Shown: one piece after another, positions 14,267 to 17,048 of the stretch
Position numbering within the stretch: the stretch's first letter is position 1
Layout: each line of letters opens with the position of its first letter
Assembly: GCA_040902425.1 (NCBI GenBank)
Contig: JBBDXI010000090.1
Span: 1-17,048 of the forward strand
Direction of reading: 5' to 3'
Origin: JBBDXI01 sp040902425
Lineage (GTDB): Bacteria; Planctomycetota; Phycisphaerae; Phycisphaerales; UBA1924
DNA: 17,048 nt
Program-made: the position numbers and the translations under genes
Notes under the pieces: model-generated
The model's input: the letters and a program-made list of their open reading frames with translations, nothing else
What the model was told of the DNA's origin: nothing
Database searches by the model: none

Positions 14267-17048
14267 ATGAGCGAAATCAGCCGCGTCTCCCTCTTCGGCA
14301 AGCTCGACACGCTCGCCTACAAGGCCGTCGAGTCCGCCACCGTCTTCTGCAAGCTCCGGGGCAACCCCTACGTCGAGCTGGTCCACTGGGTCCACCAGAT
14401 CCTCGGCAACAACGACTCCGACCTCCACCGCATCGTCCGCCACTTCGGTGTGGACCCCTCGCGCCTGGCCGCGGACCTCACCGCCGCCCTCGATCGCCTC
14501 CCCCGCGGCGCCACCTCCATCTCCGATTTCTCGCCCCATCTGGAAGACGCCTGCGAGCGGGCCTGGGTCTACGCCTCGCTCAAGTTCGGCCAGTCCCAGA
14601 TCCGCACCGGCCACCTCGCCGTCGCCATGGCCAAGACCAACCAGCTCAGGGGCGTGCTGTTGGGCATCTCCCGCGAGTTCGAGAAGCTCAAGCCCGAGGC
14701 CCTCGCCGATGACCTCGGCAAGATCATCGCCGGCTCGCCGGAGGAGACCATGGCCGCCGCCGACGGCACGCAGCTGGGCTCCGCCGCCGTCCCCGGCGAC
14801 GCCAGCGGCGCCATGCCCGCAGCCGAGATGGGCAAGCAGGAGGCGCTGAAGCGCTTCGCGGTGGACCTGACGGAGCGGGCGCGGGAGGGCAAGATCGACC
14901 CGGTCCTCGGGCGCGACGACGAGATCCGCCAGATGATCGACATCCTCATGCGCCGCCGCCAGAACAACCCGATCCTCACCGGCGAGGCCGGCGTCGGCAA
15001 GACGGCCGTGGTCGAGGGCTTCGCCCTGCGCATCGCCCGCGGCGATGTGCCCCCCTTCCTCAAGGAGGTCTCGCTCAAATCCCTCGACATCGGCCTGCTC
15101 CAGGCGGGAGCGAGCATGAAGGGCGAGTTCGAGAACCGCCTCCGCCAGGTCATCGACGAGGTCCAGGCCTCCCCCAAGCCCATCATCCTCTTCATCGACG
15201 AGGTGCACACGCTGATCGGCGCCGGCGGCCAGGCCGGCACCGGCGACGCCGCCAACCTGCTGAAGCCCGCCCTCGCCCGCGGCACGCTCCGCACCATCGG
15301 CGCCACCACCCACGCCGAGTACAAGAAGCACATCGAGAAGGACCCCGCCCTCACCCGCCGCTTCCAGGTCGTGAAGATCGACGAGCCCGACGAGGCCAAG
15401 GCCCTGCTCATGCTCCGCGGCATCGCCACCCCGCTGGAGAAGCACCACAAGATCCAGCTGCTCGACGAGGGCCTCGAGGCCGCCGTCAAGCTCAGCCACC
15501 GCTATATCCAGGGCCGGCAGCTCCCCGACAAGGCCGTGAGCCTCCTCGACACCGCCTGCGCCCGCGTCGCCGTCGGCCAGCACGCCGTCCCCGCCGAGGT
15601 CGAGGACTGCCGCCGCCGCATCCAGGCCCTGGAGACCGAGATCGAGATCATCGACCGCGAGACCGCTGTCGGCATCGACCACGTCAAGCGCCGCAAGGAG
15701 GTCCACGACCTGGCCGCCGGAGAGGGCGACCGCCTCGCCGCCCTCGAGGCCCGCTGGGACACTGAGAAGGGCCTCGTCCAGAGGGTGCTCGATATCCGCG
15801 GCAAGCTCCGCGGCCCCTCCAAGGCCGAGAAGGTCGAGGGCACCGGAACGAAGGTCGAGGCCAAGGCGGGCGCCGAGGCCAAGGCCGCGGCCGACGCCGG
15901 CCCCCAGCTCTCTACCGCGGAGCGGGCGGGCCTCCTTACCGATCTCCAGAAGCTCCAGGCCGAGCTCGCCCAGTTCCAGGGCGAGACGCCCCTGATCCTC
16001 CCCAGCGTCGACGCCCAGGCCGTCGCCGGCGTGGTCGCCGACTGGACGGGCATCCCCGTTGGCCGCATGGTGAAGAACGAGGTCGAGGCGGTCCTGAAGA
16101 TCGCCGACACGCTCAACAAGCGCATCATCGGCCAGCGCCACGCGCTGGACATCATCGCCCGCCGCATCCAGACCAGCCGCGCCGGCCTGGAGAACCCCAG
16201 CAAGCCTATCGGCGTCTTCATGCTCGCCGGCCCCAGCGGCGTGGGCAAGACCGAGACCGCCCTCGCCCTCGCCGAGAGCCTCTTCGGCAACGAGCAGAAC
16301 GTCATTACGATCAACATGAGCGAGTTCCAGGAGGCCCACAAGGTCGCCACGCTCATGGGCTCGCCCCCCGGCTACGTCGGCTACGGCCAGGGCGGCGTGC
16401 TGACCGAGGCCGTCCGCCGCAAGCCCTACAGCGTGGTCCTGCTCGACGAGGTCGAGAAGGCCCACCCGGACATCCACGAGATCTTCTTCCAGGTCTTCGA
16501 CAAGGGGATCATGAAGGATTCCGAGGGCACGGAGATCGTCTTCAAGAACACGATCATCCTGCTCACCACCAACGCCGGCACCGACCTGCTCATGAACATG
16601 TGCAAGGACCCGGAGCTGATGCCCGACGCCGAGAGCCTCGGCAAGGCCCTCCGCGAGCCGCTGCTGAAGGTCTTCCCGCCCGCCCTGCTCGGGCGCATCG
16701 TCACCATCCCGTACTACCCGCTCTCCGACGACATGCTCAAGGGCATCGCCCGCCTTCAGCTCGGCCGCATCCAGAAGCGGGTCCAGCAGAACCACAAGGT
16801 CCCCTTCACCTTCGACGACGCCGTCATCGACCACATCGTGTCCCGCTGCACCGAGCGCGACAGCGGCGGCCGCATGATCGACAACATCCTGACCAACTCC
16901 ATGCTCCCCGCCCTGAGCGCCGAGTTCCTCGGCCGCACCATGACCGGGACGCCGGTCGAGCGCGTCCTCGTCGGGCTCGACAGCGGCCTGTTCTGGTACA
17001 GCTTCTCGTGTCCGTGCCGTAGCGGGACATATCCGCGCCCCCGGCGCC
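14267..17048 (+). CDS. tssH: T6SS sheath-recycling AAA+ ATPase TssH (ClpV), 3' end beyond window
   Basis: This class I Hsp100 ATPase is open from ATG 14267 (GGAG at 14255-14258, 8-nt spacer) to the right edge: 927 codons without a stop. The ClpV-type N-domain (residues ~1-165) contains SLFGKLDTLAYKAVESAT and CKLRGNPYVELVHWVHQIL. NBD1 has Walker A GEAGVGKT (239-246), Walker B ILFIDE (D311, E312) and arginines R364/R365. A coiled-coil middle domain (~400-570) includes an Ala/Lys-rich insert (~516-548). NBD2 has Walker A GPSGVGKT (655-662) and Walker B VVLLDE (D727, E728). ClpV uses ATP to extract sheath subunits after contraction so TssB/TssC can be reused. The core ends near VLVGLDSGLFWYSFS, where ClpV proteins usually stop, but the frame continues with SCPCRSGTYPRPRR. 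Confidence 0.95.
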   Translation, partial: MSEISRVSLFGKLDTLAYKAVESATVFCKLRGNPYVELVHWVHQILGNNDSDLHRIVRHFGVDPSRLAADLTAALDRLPRGATSISDFSPHLEDACERAWVYASLKFGQSQIRTGHLAVAMAKTNQLRGVLLGISREFEKLKPEALADDLGKIIAGSPEETMAAADGTQLGSAAVPGDASGAMPAAEMGKQEALKRFAVDLTERAREGKIDPVLGRDDEIRQMIDILMRRRQNNPILTGEAGVGKTAVVEGFALRIARGDVPPFLKEVSLKSLDIGLLQAGASMKGEFENRLRQVIDEVQASPKPIILFIDEVHTLIGAGGQAGTGDAANLLKPALARGTLRTIGATTHAEYKKHIEKDPALTRRFQVVKIDEPDEAKALLMLRGIATPLEKHHKIQLLDEGLEAAVKLSHRYIQGRQLPDKAVSLLDTACARVAVGQHAVPAEVEDCRRRIQALETEIEIIDRETAVGIDHVKRRKEVHDLAAGEGDRLAALEARWDTEKGLVQRVLDIRGKLRGPSKAEKVEGTGTKVEAKAGAEAKAAADAGPQLSTAERAGLLTDLQKLQAELAQFQGETPLILPSVDAQAVAGVVADWTGIPVGRMVKNEVEAVLKIADTLNKRIIGQRHALDIIARRIQTSRAGLENPSKPIGVFMLAGPSGVGKTETALALAESLFGNEQNVITINMSEFQEAHKVATLMGSPPGYVGYGQGGVLTEAVRRKPYSVVLLDEVEKAHPDIHEIFFQVFDKGIMKDSEGTEIVFKNTIILLTTNAGTDLLMNMCKDPELMPDAESLGKALREPLLKVFPPALLGRIVTIPYYPLSDDMLKGIARLQLGRIQKRVQQNHKVPFTFDDAVIDHIVSRCTERDSGGRMIDNILTNSMLPALSAEFLGRTMTGTPVERVLVGLDSGLFWYSFSCPCRSGTYPRPRR

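Noticed and set aside
14174..16834. 886-codon minus-strand frame opposite tssH
   Set aside because: The + strand carries two Walker A/B pairs and a ClpV N-domain in one uninterrupted frame; the antisense frame is a codon-bias artefact.

Overview
The window comes from a very GC-rich Gram-negative (diderm) bacterium. Codons end overwhelmingly in C or G, and every gene I can support lies on the + strand. No gene in the window identifies the phylum. The pairing of a giant beta-strand-repeat exoprotein with a type VI secretion system (T6SS) in such a high-GC background would fit Planctomycetota (for example Phycisphaerae-like), Myxococcota, Acidobacteriota or a high-GC proteobacterium. This taxonomic reading is inference only.

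Region 1 (1-6230) is the 3' part of one very large gene, open from the left edge. It encodes at least 2075 residues of a cysteine-free, Asn/Thr/Ala/Gly-rich exoprotein built from ~76-79-residue beta-strand repeats of the filamentous-haemagglutinin type. It ends in a non-repetitive beta-rich segment and then a ~200-residue, probably helical, C-terminal domain. The repeats carry two levels of higher-order structure: a five-unit block of 1158 bp duplicated in exact register at the left, and a second set of modules marked by DQT(W/Y) further right.

Region 2 (6267-17048) is a contiguous T6SS tail/baseplate operon: tssA-tssB-tssC-hcp-tagJ-tssE-tssF-tssG-tssH(clpV). This is the gene order of the Pseudomonas aeruginosa H1-T6SS. 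TssB/TssC form the contractile sheath, Hcp the inner tube, and TssE/F/G the baseplate wedge. TssA primes or caps tail assembly. ClpV (TssH) disassembles contracted sheaths, and TagJ is an accessory sheath/ClpV partner. Spacing is tight (3 nt, 3 nt, -8 nt, -37 nt, 17 nt) except around tssB-tssC and hcp, where the three larger gaps (55, 91 and 106 nt with the preferred tagJ start) each hold a GC hairpin. The membrane complex (TssJ/L/M), TssK, VgrG, PAAR and effectors are not in the window. tssH is still open at the right edge.

The exoprotein stop is only 36 nt before the tssA start, with no visible terminator between them. A giant surface adhesin may therefore be transcribed together with a contact-dependent injection machine. 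That linkage, the unusual repeat architecture and the unassigned C-terminal domain are the most interesting points here. No tRNA, rRNA, CRISPR array, insertion sequence or other mobile element was seen, and no stretch over about 110 bases lacks a gene.
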